Notes: generated from the letters alone by a model not told the origin. A DNA stretch of 64,000 nt from Bradyrhizobium sp. RD5-C2 (GCF_019972155.1 NZ_BOVL01000056.1:124001-188000), one strand, 5' to 3'. Positions 44,536 through 52,378 are shown, counted from the stretch's first letter. A program made the numbers and translations.

Positions 44536-44561
44536 CGCCAAAGCCTGAAAAGGCTCTGGCG
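44536..44561 (+). terminator. Hairpin between cysE and the DUF3126 gene
   Basis: CGCCA-A-AGCC, loop TGAAAA, GGCT-C-TGGCG forms a nine-pair stem with one mismatch, followed by ATCTTT. It may end cysE transcription, though the U-tract is weak. Confidence 0.4.
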
Positions 44562-44620
44562 ATCTTTGCCGTCTCGTCCTAAAACTCCCCCGAAAATCAT
44601 CGACCCGATTGGAGACGGCT

Positions 44621-44839
44621 GTGGACGTACAGGAAGTCAGGAAGCTCGACGCGTATCTCAAACGCGTGTTCAGCAATCCCAAGATCCGCGTGGTGCCGCG
44701 GCCCAAGAAGGACGACTCGGCCGAGGTCTATATCGGCGAGGAGTTCATCGGCGTGCTGTTCGTCGACGACGAGGACGATGATCGCTCGTTCCAGTTCCAG
44801 ATGGCCATCCTGGAAGAAGATCTGGGCGACCAGGGCTGA
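44621..44839 (+). CDS. DUF3126 family protein
   Basis: A 72-residue acidic protein recognised by VQEVRKLDAYLKRVF and the GEEFIGVLFVDDEDDDRSFQ core of DUF3126, a short alphaproteobacterial family often encoded beside cysE. Function unknown. GTG 44621 is the start, with GGAGACGG directly upstream; the TTG at 44609 would lie within that ribosome site. Confidence 0.88.
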   Translation: MDVQEVRKLDAYLKRVFSNPKIRVVPRPKKDDSAEVYIGEEFIGVLFVDDEDDDRSFQFQMAILEEDLGDQG

Positions 44840-44851
44840 ACAGCCTAAGGC

Positions 44852-44900
44852 CGTCATTGCGAGGAGCCCGCGGAGCGCGCGTCGCTCCGGCGCAATGACG
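44852..44900. repeat. Short dispersed palindromic repeat (CGTCATTGCGAG family)
   Basis: CGTCATTGCGAGGAGC and GCTCCGGCGCAATGACG form the outer arms around CCGCGGAGCGCGC. It separates two convergent genes. Confidence 0.8.
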
Positions 44901-44903
44901 GCG

Positions 44904-45668
44904 TTACCCCTTCGCGCTATGCATCTGCGCGGAGAGGCGGTTCATCGCGGTGGCGATGTCGCGCCATTGCGCCAGCCAGCTGCGCGGAAAGCGGAAGGTC
45001 AGGTCGGCGCCCTCGATGCGCTGCTCACTCAGGCACATGCCGGGCGTCGACGTGTCGCGCGTGCAGCGCGCGATCAGCTGCGGCTCGGTCGCGGTGAACA
45101 GGTCCTCGCCGCCGTAGGGCGTGCCGTCGCGGAACGCGCGTGCCGTCAGGCCGTCATCGGAATTCGCCCGCTCGTCGAGATAGCGCGGATAGATCGTGCG
45201 CAGCCGCATGTCCGGCGCGAGTGAATCGTGGTGTGCCGCAATCGACACGAAGATCCTGTCGATCGGCTGCACCTTGTCCTCGACGGTCTCGGCGCTGTAG
45301 TGCTTCGGCGCGGCAGGCGCCTCCAGCGACGGATAGAGGAAGCTCAGATCGACGCGCTCCTGCGGCCCGGAATGGCGCTGGATCTTCATGCGCACCGCCA
45401 TGGTCGGCACGTTGAACAGCGTGCCGCCGACGCTCACCGGCAGCCGCGACGGATCGCTGGGCGGCACGGTCGTATAGGTCGGCCACAACAGATAGGCGAC
45501 GAGGGCAATCGCACCGGCCGCGATGACCGCCGAGGCGATGATCGGAACGAGATGCGCGCGCGGATTGCGGCGGGTGTCGCGGGCGAGATGCTGGGCAGTC
45601 GAGAGTAGCGTCATGAGCGAGGCAAACAGCAGACCGGGAGTGGCCGAATCACCTTCCGAATATGCCAC
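44904..45668 (-). CDS. Single-span membrane protein of unknown function
   Basis: A 254-residue product with a cytoplasmic N-terminus, one membrane span (HLVPIIASAVIAAGAIALVAYLLW, about residues 39-63) and a periplasmic domain rich in charged residues, including FNVPTMAVRMKIQRH and DLSFLYPSLEAP. Conserved in bradyrhizobia in my recollection, no domain assigned. The start may be GTG 45668 or ATG 45614; neither has a convincing ribosome site. Divergent from the next gene. Confidence 0.75.
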   Translation of the reverse strand: MAYSEGDSATPGLLFASLMTLLSTAQHLARDTRRNPRAHLVPIIASAVIAAGAIALVAYLLWPTYTTVPPSDPSRLPVSVGGTLFNVPTMAVRMKIQRHSGPQERVDLSFLYPSLEAPAAPKHYSAETVEDKVQPIDRIFVSIAAHHDSLAPDMRLRTIYPRYLDERANSDDGLTARAFRDGTPYGGEDLFTATEPQLIARCTRDTSTPGMCLSEQRIEGADLTFRFPRSWLAQWRDIATAMNRLSAQMHSAKG

Positions 45669-45834
45669 GTGACGCGGAATTTCCGTACGAATCCAATGGA
45701 ATCCCGCAGCGATTGGTCATGCGCAAACGCCGCGCCTGGTGTCCTCGGTTAACCTTTCCTTAAGGATGATGTGGCGGCCCACCGCCAATTCTGCGAAGCA
45801 GGTGTGAGTGGCCTGTTGCGTAGCGGAAGTCCCG

Positions 45835-46164
45835 ATGTCGCCCGATACCTTGAATTCCCTGTTCTCGCTCTTCATTGGCTTCGCGCTCGCCGGCGCATTG
45901 GCCAGCGGTTATCAGGCGATGGCGGAGCGTCCGGCCGGCTTCGGCCTGCTGCAGGAGGGCGTGGCGCCAAGGACCTTCGCCGCGGTCCCGTTTCTCGTCT
46001 TCGCCGCACCGTTCATCATCATGCGCAACACGCTGCGCGGTGCGCGCATCGAGCGCCGCCGCTTCGAGTTCGTGATGATGGCAACCGTCATCTCCGGCTT
46101 CTGGAGCCTGATGTCGGGCACCTTCTTTGTGATGACGCTGCGCGCTGCCGGCGTGATCGGGTGA
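45835..46164 (+). CDS. Small polytopic membrane protein of unknown function
   Basis: A 109-residue product with about three hydrophobic spans: SLFSLFIGFALAGALASGYQ, AAVPFLVFAAPFIIMRN, and FVMMATVISGFWSLMSGTFF. The basic RNTLRGARIERRR loop should face the cytoplasm. ATG 45835 is preferred over 45808. Divergent from the previous gene; no family name assigned with confidence. Confidence 0.75.
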   Translation: MSPDTLNSLFSLFIGFALAGALASGYQAMAERPAGFGLLQEGVAPRTFAAVPFLVFAAPFIIMRNTLRGARIERRRFEFVMMATVISGFWSLMSGTFFVMTLRAAGVIG

Positions 46165-46273
46165 TCCGATCTTGATCCGCGCCGGATCCTGATCCGTGTC
46201 CGGATCATGAGCGTGCTTGCTTGAAACCACGTCGTCCGCTGTGCCAAGGTCACCTTAATCCAAGGAGACCTTC

Positions 46274-46804
46274 ATGGCGATCTACGAACTCGACGGGCAG
46301 GGGCCCGATCTTCCCGCCGACGGCAGCTACTTCATCGCGGACAACGCCGTTGTGATCGGCAAGGTGCGCCTCAAATCCGCGGCGAGCGTCTGGTTCGGCG
46401 CCGTGCTGCGCGGCGACAATGAGTGGATCGAGATCGGCGAAGGCTCCAACGTCCAGGACAATTCGACCCTGCATGTCGATCCCGGCTTTCCCCTGACCAT
46501 CGGCAACAACGTCACGATCGGCCACAACGCGATCGTGCACGGCTGCACGCTGGAAGACGGCGTGCTGATCGGGATGGGATCGATCGTGATGAACGGCGCG
46601 CGCATCCGGCGCGGCAGCGTCGTCGGCGCCGGCTCCGTCATCACCGAGGGCAAGGAGTTTCCGGAAAACTCCTTGATCATCGGCGCGCCCGCGCGCGTGG
46701 TGCGCACGCTGGACGCCGCGCAAGCGGAGGCATTGTCGCGGCCGGCGAAGTCCTATGCGATCAGGGGCCCGCAGTACAAAGCCGGGCTGAAGAAGATCGG
46801 CTAA
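46274..46804 (+). CDS. Gamma-class carbonic anhydrase family protein
   Basis: Left-handed beta-helix protein of 176 residues. The three zinc-ligand histidines are in place: His67 in STLHVD, His84 and His89 in IGHNAIVHGC. Arg and Asp of the RGDNEWIEIG loop and QDNST supply the trimer interface residues. Members include CaiE/PaaY-like acyltransferase relatives and true Cam-type enzymes; catalytic carbonic anhydrase activity is likely but unproven. RBS AAGGAGACC precedes ATG. Its stop is embedded at the edge of a repeat element. Confidence 0.93.
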   Translation: MAIYELDGQGPDLPADGSYFIADNAVVIGKVRLKSAASVWFGAVLRGDNEWIEIGEGSNVQDNSTLHVDPGFPLTIGNNVTIGHNAIVHGCTLEDGVLIGMGSIVMNGARIRRGSVVGAGSVITEGKEFPENSLIIGAPARVVRTLDAAQAEALSRPAKSYAIRGPQYKAGLKKIG

Positions 46805-46876
46805 AGCATGATCCGGAAAAGTGCGAAGCGGTTTTCCCTGCGACAAACGCGAAGCGTTTGCGCGGAGATCATGCTT
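46804..46876. repeat. Rhizobiales-type dispersed repeat (AAGCATGATCCGGAAAA)
   Basis: AAGCATGATC and GATCATGCTT are the outer arms; the middle contains AAACGCGAAGCGTTTGCG. The element is common in intergenic regions of Bradyrhizobium relatives (recognition). It follows the carbonic anhydrase gene. Confidence 0.8.
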
Positions 46877-46894
46877 AGACAAGAACGCTAGTTT

Positions 46895-47149
46895 TCAGCG
46901 CTTCCGGCCCTGCTTGCGTGCGCCCTTCGGTGTTGCGGCGCTTGGCTTGGCTGCTTGCTGCAGTCCTGCTGTCTCCTGAAGTCTTGCGCTCCTGCGCAGC
47001 GCATCCTTCAGGTCGATCGGAATACCGTGCTTCTTGAGGAGGTCGGCGAAGGCCTCGTCCGCGAGCTCCTGTAGCGTCGCCATCCGGTCGCGCCCAAGCT
47101 GCTTCAGCTTGTCGGCAGTATCGTCGTCAAACTCGATCAGCTTGCGCAA
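46895..47149 (-). CDS. Small ribbon-helix-helix-like protein
   Basis: About 84 residues beginning LRKLIEFDDDTADKLKQLGR, whose strand-helix-helix pattern with TLQELADEAFADLLKKHG resembles an RHH DNA-binding domain such as CopG/ParD. A basic Lys/Arg-rich tail follows (TPKGARKQGRKR). TTG 47149 is preceded by GGGAGC at proper spacing; a TTG at 47224 would add 25 residues. No toxin gene is adjacent, so a regulator is more likely than an antitoxin. Confidence 0.6.
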   Translation of the reverse strand: MRKLIEFDDDTADKLKQLGRDRMATLQELADEAFADLLKKHGIPIDLKDALRRSARLQETAGLQQAAKPSAATPKGARKQGRKR

Positions 47150-47236
47150 ATTGCATTGCTCCCAAACTGTATTGCCCCAACGCCTGTGGGAACCGGCGTT
47201 TTGCGGACCCGTTGATGTCCGCAAGGGAGAATTGCC

Positions 47237-47548
47237 ATGCGCAAATTATCCGTCACCGCCGCGTTCGCGACAATCGCCATTCTGCTGGCGCCCACCGTTA
47301 CCGTCGCCCAAGGTACTGGAAGCGGCACCGGGATCGGCAGCCCCTCGTCAGCCAGCCCGACATCGCCGCAAGTCGCGTCACCGCCGCCCGGCACCAACAG
47401 CGCCGGCACGGCGCAATCTGCCGGCCGGCTGAACACCAGTGAGGGCGTCACCACCGGCGCGGCGTCGAGCGAAAGCTTCGACAAGGCGATCGCCGACGAG
47501 AACAGGACGGTCGACCGCCGGGTCAACGGCATCTGCCGCGGCTGCTAA
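47237..47548 (+). CDS. Small secreted protein of unknown function
   Basis: A 103-residue product with a signal peptide (MRKLSVTAAFATIAILLAPT, cleavage near VAQ-G), a Ser/Gly/Pro-rich low-complexity middle, and a C-terminal RVNGICRGC with two Cys. RBS AAGGGAGAATT precedes ATG. Such short Gly/Ser/Pro exported proteins are frequent in bradyrhizobia. No function known. Confidence 0.72.
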   Translation: MRKLSVTAAFATIAILLAPTVTVAQGTGSGTGIGSPSSASPTSPQVASPPPGTNSAGTAQSAGRLNTSEGVTTGAASSESFDKAIADENRTVDRRVNGICRGC

Positions 47549-47704
47549 CATTTGGCGGCCGCGCCTTTGATGAACGCGGGTCGCGCAGATGTGAGCGTGA
47601 CATGAGCGCGCGGCTGAAGCCGCGGTCCTACATTGAGTTAGCATGCGCGGGACGCGGCGGAGGAGGCTTGCAAAGAAAAGCCTTGGACAGAGGAGTGACG
47701 GGTG

Positions 47705-48193
47705 ATGTTGCGTAAAACGATGATTGCCTTGCTGGCGACGGCCACGGTCGGCCTGTTCACGGTCGATGCCGCGTCGGCGGCGGGCGGTTTCCACGGTGGC
47801 GGCGGCTTTCACGGCGGTGGTGGCTTCCACGGTGGTGGTGGCTTTGGCGGCTTCCACGGTGGTGGCGGCGCTTTCCGCGCCATGGGCGCGGGCGGTGGCT
47901 TCCGGTCGGCTGCGATCGGCGGCGGTTGGCACGGTGGAGGCTGGCACGGCGGAGGCTGGCATCGGCGCGGCTGGGGCTATCCGTTCGCGGCGGCCGCGAT
48001 CGGCTTCGGCCTGGGCTACGGCGCCTACGATTACTATGACGGCTACTACGGCAACCCGTACTACGCCGGTTACGGCTACGATGACGGGTATGGCTACGGC
48101 TATGGATATGGTGACGGCGGCTGCTACGTCGTGCGCCGTCGCATGCTGACGCCCTATGGCTGGCAGGTCCGGCCCGTGCAGGTTTGCAACTAA
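47705..48193 (+). CDS. Glycine-rich secreted protein with FHGGGG repeats
   Basis: About 162 residues: signal peptide (MLRKTMIALLATATVGLFTV, cleavage after ASA), five FHGGGG-type units near residues 27-55, three GGWHGGGWH units near 74-86, a hydrophobic span, then a Tyr/Gly-rich region (DYYDGYYGNPYYAG) and a basic C-terminus with two Cys (GGCYVVRRRM, VQVCN). The His/Gly repeats could bind metal, an inference. RBS GAGGAG is 8 nt before ATG 47705. Confidence 0.78.
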   Translation: MLRKTMIALLATATVGLFTVDAASAAGGFHGGGGFHGGGGFHGGGGFGGFHGGGGAFRAMGAGGGFRSAAIGGGWHGGGWHGGGWHRRGWGYPFAAAAIGFGLGYGAYDYYDGYYGNPYYAGYGYDDGYGYGYGYGDGGCYVVRRRMLTPYGWQVRPVQVCN

Positions 48194-48395
48194 GACATCT
48201 GCTGACGCATGGCCGCTCCATTGGATCGCCATGCCGATGATGTTGGAATGATCGGCGCGGCCTCGGTGTTTTGATGCCGGGGCCGTCGCGCATTGGTATG
48301 CGGCTTGCACTGCATCGCAGCAGTCTGTGCGTGAACGCGTCGCGAAAACAAACGGTCCGGCTGCGATTGGAGCCGGGCCTCAGAGGATATCAGAG

Positions 48396-48545
48396 ATGCT
48401 GACCATTCCTGATCTGACGTTGCTGTTCATGGTCGTTGTTTCGGGCCTCGCCATCGCATTCGTCTACATGCTCCACGAGCTCGAGCCGAGGCTTGCACGG
48501 CTGCGGCAGCGGGGCGAGCGCGTCTTGCGTGACCGCATCAGGTAG
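48396..48545 (+). CDS. Very small single-span membrane protein
   Basis: A 49-residue frame, MLTIPDLTLLFMVVVSGLAI continuing to one membrane span and a basic amphipathic tail (RLARLRQRGERVLRDRIR). AGAGGATATCAGAG lies upstream of ATG 48396. Length and composition suit a small membrane regulator or a YmgF-like protein, but it could also be chance. Confidence 0.45.
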   Translation: MLTIPDLTLLFMVVVSGLAIAFVYMLHELEPRLARLRQRGERVLRDRIR

Positions 48546-48660
48546 ACGGCAACGCGGATCGCTGCGGCTTCAGCCGTAGAGACATTGCGCGTGCGGAGCT
48601 GTCGCTCAGCACGGCGCGTTTTCGGGGTGCGCAATTCAGAGACGGGGAATTCACGGCCCC

Positions 48661-48702
48661 AAAAGAACAAGGCCGTCGACGTAGTATACCGTCAACGACC
48701 TT
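48661..48702 (-). terminator. Hairpin terminator candidate, minus strand
   Basis: On the minus strand AAGGTCGTTGACG and CGTCGACGGCCTT pair over 13 positions (two G-U pairs) around an 8-nt loop and are followed by TGTTCTTTT. It could end the transcript of the coiled-coil gene at 48943, though 240 nt separate them. Confidence 0.5.
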
Positions 48703-48773
48703 GCCAGCCCCGGATATTGAAATCGGCTCACGCCATCCGGTGTTTAAGGATGACTCGGATTCGAAGTCGGATA

Positions 48774-48789
48774 TGTGAACCAGTTCACA
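48774..48789. promoter_or_regulatory. CRP/FNR-class palindrome
   Basis: TGTGAACCAGTTCACA is a TGTGA-N6-TCACA palindrome with 7-bp perfect arms, identical in form to the E. coli CRP consensus. No annotated gene starts nearby. Confidence 0.4.
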
Positions 48790-48942
48790 AAGTCCGGATT
48801 AATTCACGGTAACGGGCACTCTTGCGAGGCTGCTGTCGGCAGGCCTGGAGCTGGAAGTTCCACCTTAGGTCCTGATGTTGCTCGGGATTTGGCGCTTTTT
48901 GATGGCCGGGCCGGTGACAGGGCGCTCGGCCGTCATCAATCC

Positions 48943-49452
48943 TCAACCGCGCGATCTGTGGCGCTTCCGGTTGGCGCTCCGGGTGGCCTTCGACCGCTTG
49001 CGCGGCTCGGGCTCGGCGGCCGGCTCGTTGGCCTGCGCGCTCGCCAGCGACTGGCGCAGGCCCTCGACCTGTACGGTCAGTGCGGCGACCTGGTCGGACA
49101 GCTTCTTGGCGTCGGCCTGCTGCGCGGCAAACTGCTTGCGCATGCTTAGCAGCTGGTCCTGCACTTCCTGCAACTGGTCGATGGATTCCTGCTGGGTCAC
49201 CTCCATGCCCTTGGTCTTTTCCACCAGGGCCTCGGAGACCTGCGCGGTCCGCGCCTGCAACTGACGGGCGGCGACCATCCGGTCAGTTTCCGGCACGTTG
49301 CCGCTGAAGCTGCGCCACAGCGCGATCGAGCCGATCCCGAACAGCACGAGCACCAGTGCCACGGCGCCGATCGCGATCGGCTGCACGCCGATCAGGCTGC
49401 TGGCTTGTGCATTCCGGGGGGCAAGTTCGACCATGCGACCAGAACCGGACAT
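48943..49452 (-). CDS. Membrane-anchored coiled-coil protein of unknown function
   Basis: About 169 residues: short N-terminus, one membrane span (IAIGAVALVLVLFGIGSIALW), then a long heptad-rich coiled coil (MEVTQQESIDQLQEVQDQLL through LTVQVEGLRQSLASA) and a very basic C-terminus (RKRSKATRSANRKRHRSRG). ATG 49452 (MSGSGRMVELAPRN) is preferred over GTG 49476. The topology suggests an anchored scaffold, possibly contacting nucleic acid or the cell wall with its basic tail. No named family. Confidence 0.72.
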   Translation of the reverse strand: MSGSGRMVELAPRNAQASSLIGVQPIAIGAVALVLVLFGIGSIALWRSFSGNVPETDRMVAARQLQARTAQVSEALVEKTKGMEVTQQESIDQLQEVQDQLLSMRKQFAAQQADAKKLSDQVAALTVQVEGLRQSLASAQANEPAAEPEPRKRSKATRSANRKRHRSRG

Positions 49453-49595
49453 CAATTGAAAGGTTCCGAATAGCACAACCTCGGCGCGGGCAAAACCCCC
49501 GGGGATTCAAGCAGGTGGCGAGGGGAGTGCAAAACTCGCCGCAAATTCCGGAGGCTTCTGCCTCAAAACGGGACTGTCCGGCGCGCGTCCGTGGT

Positions 49596-50135
49596 TCAGC
49601 CCGTCGGCGCGATCAGGCCGACCCTCATGTCCTTCGCCAGATAGACGCAAGCGCCGTCGGCCAGCACGCGGCCGTCGGCGATGCCCAGCACCAGCCGGCC
49701 GCGCCTGACCTGACGCATGTCGATCTCGTAGCGCACGAGCCTGACGTCCGGCGTGATGTGGCCCCTGAACTTGACCTCGCCGGACCCGAGCGCGCGGCCT
49801 TTGCCCGGCGAGCCCGACCAGCCGAGCCAGAAGCCGATGATCTGCCACATCGCGTCGAGCCCGAGGCAGCCGGGCATCACGGGGTCGCCGGCAAAGTGGC
49901 AGGCGAAGAACCAATGGTCCGGCGCAACGTCCAGTTCGGCGGCGACCCGGCCCTTGCCGAAGGCGCCGCCGTCGATGCCGATGTCGGTGATGCGATCCAT
50001 CATCAGCATCGGTGGTGCCGGCAGCTGCGCATTGCCGGGGCCGAAATAGCCGCCCGCGCTCGAGCGAAGCAGATCTCCTCTCGTGTAGGACGATTGCGGT
50101 GTGTGAAAATCATGCGGGTTGAACAAGATGGCCAC
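49596..50135 (-). CDS. fabA: 3-hydroxydecanoyl-ACP dehydratase/isomerase FabA
   Basis: Hot-dog-fold dehydratase/isomerase of type II fatty acid synthesis that introduces the cis double bond of unsaturated fatty acids. Over 179 residues it matches FabA closely: LPAPPMLMMDRITDI, then HWFFACHFAGDPVMPGCLGL with His80 and, in LDAMWQ, Asp94 (equivalent to His70 and Asp84 of E. coli), and GEVKFRGHITP. Start is GTG 50135 with AAGG upstream. fabB and fabI, usual partners, are not here; a TetR gene precedes it by 24 nt on the same strand. Confidence 0.93.
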   Translation of the reverse strand: MAILFNPHDFHTPQSSYTRGDLLRSSAGGYFGPGNAQLPAPPMLMMDRITDIGIDGGAFGKGRVAAELDVAPDHWFFACHFAGDPVMPGCLGLDAMWQIIGFWLGWSGSPGKGRALGSGEVKFRGHITPDVRLVRYEIDMRQVRRGRLVLGIADGRVLADGACVYLAKDMRVGLIAPTG

Positions 50136-50159
50136 CGACCTTGGGGTTATGGTTGAACG

Positions 50160-50789
50160 TTAGGAGCGGCTGCGCCGCGTGGCTTTTGGCTTCACCGGCG
50201 GGGACTTGGCAGGCAGGCGCAGCGCCGCGGCCATGAACGCCCAGACGTCGCCGGTCAGCCTTGCCGGATCCGGCCGCCGGTCGGCCGTGAGCGCGCCGAT
50301 CAGTGCCTGGCGGATGCCGCCGATCATCAGCGCGATGGCGAGGTGAGGGTCGAGGTTGCCGGGTACGATCCCGTCGCGCTGAGCGGCCTCGATCATTCGT
50401 GCCCCGGCTGCCAGCTGGCGGCTGGTGAAGGCGGTCTCGACATCAAGCACTTCGGGCGCCCGGCTCAGCGGTCCGATCACCAGCGGCGCAAACGGGTGCT
50501 CATAGTGAAACGCGACATAGGCGCCGATCCGCGCCTTCTCCCGGTCCGCCCAGTTGCTGGCGGACAGCTTGGCGCCGCCGAATGCGGCCTCATCGAGATG
50601 TTCATAGAAGTCTTCGACCACGGCGGCGATCAGGCCGGCCTTCGATCCGAAGTGGTGATAGGCGAGCCCGACCGAGACTTGGGCCCGTCTCGCGACGGCC
50701 TGCATCTCGATATGCCCTTGGCCTTCGATCAGCTCCTCTTGGGCTGCCGAGAGCAGTCTCTCCCGTGTCCCCTGGCTCGTTGCGCTCAT
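50160..50789 (-). CDS. TetR/AcrR family transcriptional regulator
   Basis: A 209-residue repressor-type protein. The N-terminal HTH is GTRERLLSAAQEELIEGQGH followed by VARRAQVSVGLAYHHFGSKA and LIAAVVEDFYEHL; the ligand domain fills the rest. It ends with a basic tail. A perfect 20-bp palindrome 15 nt before its start is a good autoregulatory operator, and fabA lies 24 nt downstream in the same transcript. It may therefore tune fabA and itself in response to an acyl ligand, like FabR/DesT-type regulators, which is inference. Confidence 0.92.
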   Translation of the reverse strand: MSATSQGTRERLLSAAQEELIEGQGHIEMQAVARRAQVSVGLAYHHFGSKAGLIAAVVEDFYEHLDEAAFGGAKLSASNWADREKARIGAYVAFHYEHPFAPLVIGPLSRAPEVLDVETAFTSRQLAAGARMIEAAQRDGIVPGNLDPHLAIALMIGGIRQALIGALTADRRPDPARLTGDVWAFMAAALRLPAKSPPVKPKATRRSRS

Positions 50790-50803
50790 CGTCGGTTCAT
50801 TGT

Positions 50804-50823
50804 TTGAATTGAATTCAATTCAA
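50804..50823. promoter_or_regulatory. Perfect 20-bp palindrome, TetR operator candidate
   Basis: TTGAATTGAATTCAATTCAA, perfectly symmetric, 15 nt upstream of the tetR start and 68 nt before the divergent gene at 50891. Size, symmetry and AT-richness within GC-rich DNA fit a TetR dimer site overlapping the promoter. Confidence 0.75.
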
Positions 50824-50890
50824 GCCGGCGGATGCTAGGATGTCAAGCCTGGGCGCCGAATGGCCGAGCGTGCCGGTGCGGGGCTAGCGA

Positions 50891-51301
50891 ATGGCGTTTG
50901 CGATCAAGACCGGGATCTCCGAACCGCGGGCGAATGCGTTCATCTTCACTGCGCAGAAGACCATGTACGGCGGCAAGCTGATCGCGGCCGGCGACATCGT
51001 GTTCGTGTTCGCGAGCGAGAACGAGGGCGGCAACGGCCTGATCGCCCGCGCGGTGGTGACCTCAGCCGAACCGGTGCCGCGCAAGCCTGACATCGCCAGG
51101 CAGACGCCGCGGGTCAGTATCGCGGTCAGGCGCGTTGCGTTGGCGAAGCGGCCGCTGGGACGCGACGAGCTCAAGCGCTTCAAGGATTGGGACGACGGCC
51201 GGCCAGAGACCGAGCTCAACTTCAAGTTCTATCGCCAGGCCACCAATAAGATCGTCGGCATCATGGACGAGACGGCGGCGTTCCTCGATCGGTTCTTCTG
51301 A
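50891..51301 (+). CDS. Conserved protein of unknown function (PUA-like fold possible)
   Basis: A 136-residue cytoplasmic protein starting MAFAIKTGISEPRANAFIFT; YGGKLIAAGDIVFVFASENEGGNGLIARAVV looks like the beta-barrel core of EVE/ASCH (PUA-like) domains, and the C-terminus is ELNFKFYRQATNKIVGI. The PUA link is by pattern only. It is divergent from tetR and shares its palindromic control region. Confidence 0.72.
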   Translation: MAFAIKTGISEPRANAFIFTAQKTMYGGKLIAAGDIVFVFASENEGGNGLIARAVVTSAEPVPRKPDIARQTPRVSIAVRRVALAKRPLGRDELKRFKDWDDGRPETELNFKFYRQATNKIVGIMDETAAFLDRFF

Positions 51302-51431
51302 TCGGCCACAGCCGTGTCCCCGCAAAAAGTTGCGGCCAGCCTTTGGGGGAAGGCTGGCCGCGCGCGAACCGGTCTGGGACGGGGAGGGGTGGGGATGTGA
51401 CCGGGTCGCGAACTCGATTCCTTGTTGCCGC

Positions 51432-52046
51432 TCAGCGCGAGCTTGCGGTTGAAACTGCCGGGCGGTTGTCACCGAGCGAGACCCACACATTGGGATCGCT
51501 CTGCGATTGCCGCTTGACGAAGCGGTAGCCGGTCTCCGTCCAGGCGACGATGCTCTCGTTCTGGTTATCGAGCACGAACTCGCCCTTGTCGGTCTTCACC
51601 GTCAGCACCGCGTGGCCTTCGCCCTTCTTGTCGCGCACCACCGTGATCAGCAGCGCCTCGCGCGGCCAGCCGGCATCCATCAGCATCTTACGCTTCAGGA
51701 GCACGTAGTCCTCGCAGTCGCCGTAACCGTCAGTCGGCAACGACCATTTCTCGATCACGCCCCAATGATCCATGTCGGTCATCGGCTTGATGGATTCGTT
51801 GACCCACTTGTTGACCCGCACGAGGTCGCGCCAAGCGGTCTGCGACAACACGATGTCGCGTGGTTGCGTCTTGCCGCCGCGGCACTCGGCGGGATTGTCG
51901 GTGCAGAATTCGACCCAGCCGATCGGCGAGCGCGCAACGTCACCCAGGCTGGCGTAGACCACGTCGCCGGCCTTGGCCGACACGCACGTCGCAAACAGAA
52001 TGGCGGCAACCGCCAAACCTTTCCCCTGTCCCCTGAACCCAAACAT
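51432..52046 (-). CDS. Bacterial transglutaminase-like cysteine proteinase (BTLCP/LapG family)
   Basis: Exported cysteine protease of 204 residues. A signal peptide (AVAAILFATCVSAKAGD) precedes the catalytic domain: GYGDCEDYVLLKRKML with the nucleophilic Cys, GEGHAVLTVKTDKGEF with His, and FVLDNQNESIVAW with Asp. LapG, the best-known member, releases surface adhesins when c-di-GMP is low. No lapD or large adhesin is in view, but the next gene on the strand is a PilZ (c-di-GMP-binding) protein. The ATG at 52046 follows GGGGG; upstream lies an AT-rich region with inverted repeats. Confidence 0.9.
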   Translation of the reverse strand: MFGFRGQGKGLAVAAILFATCVSAKAGDVVYASLGDVARSPIGWVEFCTDNPAECRGGKTQPRDIVLSQTAWRDLVRVNKWVNESIKPMTDMDHWGVIEKWSLPTDGYGDCEDYVLLKRKMLMDAGWPREALLITVVRDKKGEGHAVLTVKTDKGEFVLDNQNESIVAWTETGYRFVKRQSQSDPNVWVSLGDNRPAVSTASSR

Positions 52047-52151
52047 CGTGGCCCCCGTTCTTCTTGTTGGGACCACGTTTCGCACAAAGCTTTTGCGCCG
52101 CCGCTAAGTGCGTGAAGTAGATTTGACGCGAATACTGGTAAAAGCTGCGGC

Positions 52152-52218
52152 GAATTCGATCTTTACTTGAATCGAATTCTCGTAAAATTTGAAACAACTG
52201 CAATTGATTCAAATTTTA
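52152..52218. promoter_or_regulatory. AT-rich region with two inverted repeats upstream of the BTLCP gene
   Basis: First GAATTCGAT-N10-ATCGAATTC (52152-52179), then TAAAATTTGAA-N14-TTCAAATTTTA (52183-52218, perfect 11-bp arms). This is one of the most AT-rich stretches of the window and lies in the 332-base gap (52047-52378) before the protease gene; the rest of the gap shows nothing else. Confidence 0.55.
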
Positions 52219-52378
52219 TCTATTAACGCGGCAAGCGCTGCGCCTGCACGGTTTGTTGCCTCAAACGCTCCGGCCGTTAACCGCCGATTTCACGGCGCCA
52301 AACGCCGCGAAGGCGGCCACCGGTGCACCGGAGGCCGCCTTCGCGGGCTGAGAACGGGGTCTTGAGCGGTTTTCCGCT

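Larger units (their letters stand above)
48546..48942. other. Gene-free stretch with hairpin and CRP-like palindrome
   Basis: Almost 400 bases without a convincing gene. It holds a 13-bp hairpin with a T-rich end on the minus strand (48661-48702) and the palindrome TGTGAAC-CA-GTTCACA (48774-48789). A small RNA between them is possible but nothing more can be shown. Confidence 0.5.

Noticed and set aside
47161..47224. Longer N-terminus of the RHH-like protein
   Set aside because: Starts with TTG lacking a ribosome site; the internal TTG 47149 has one.
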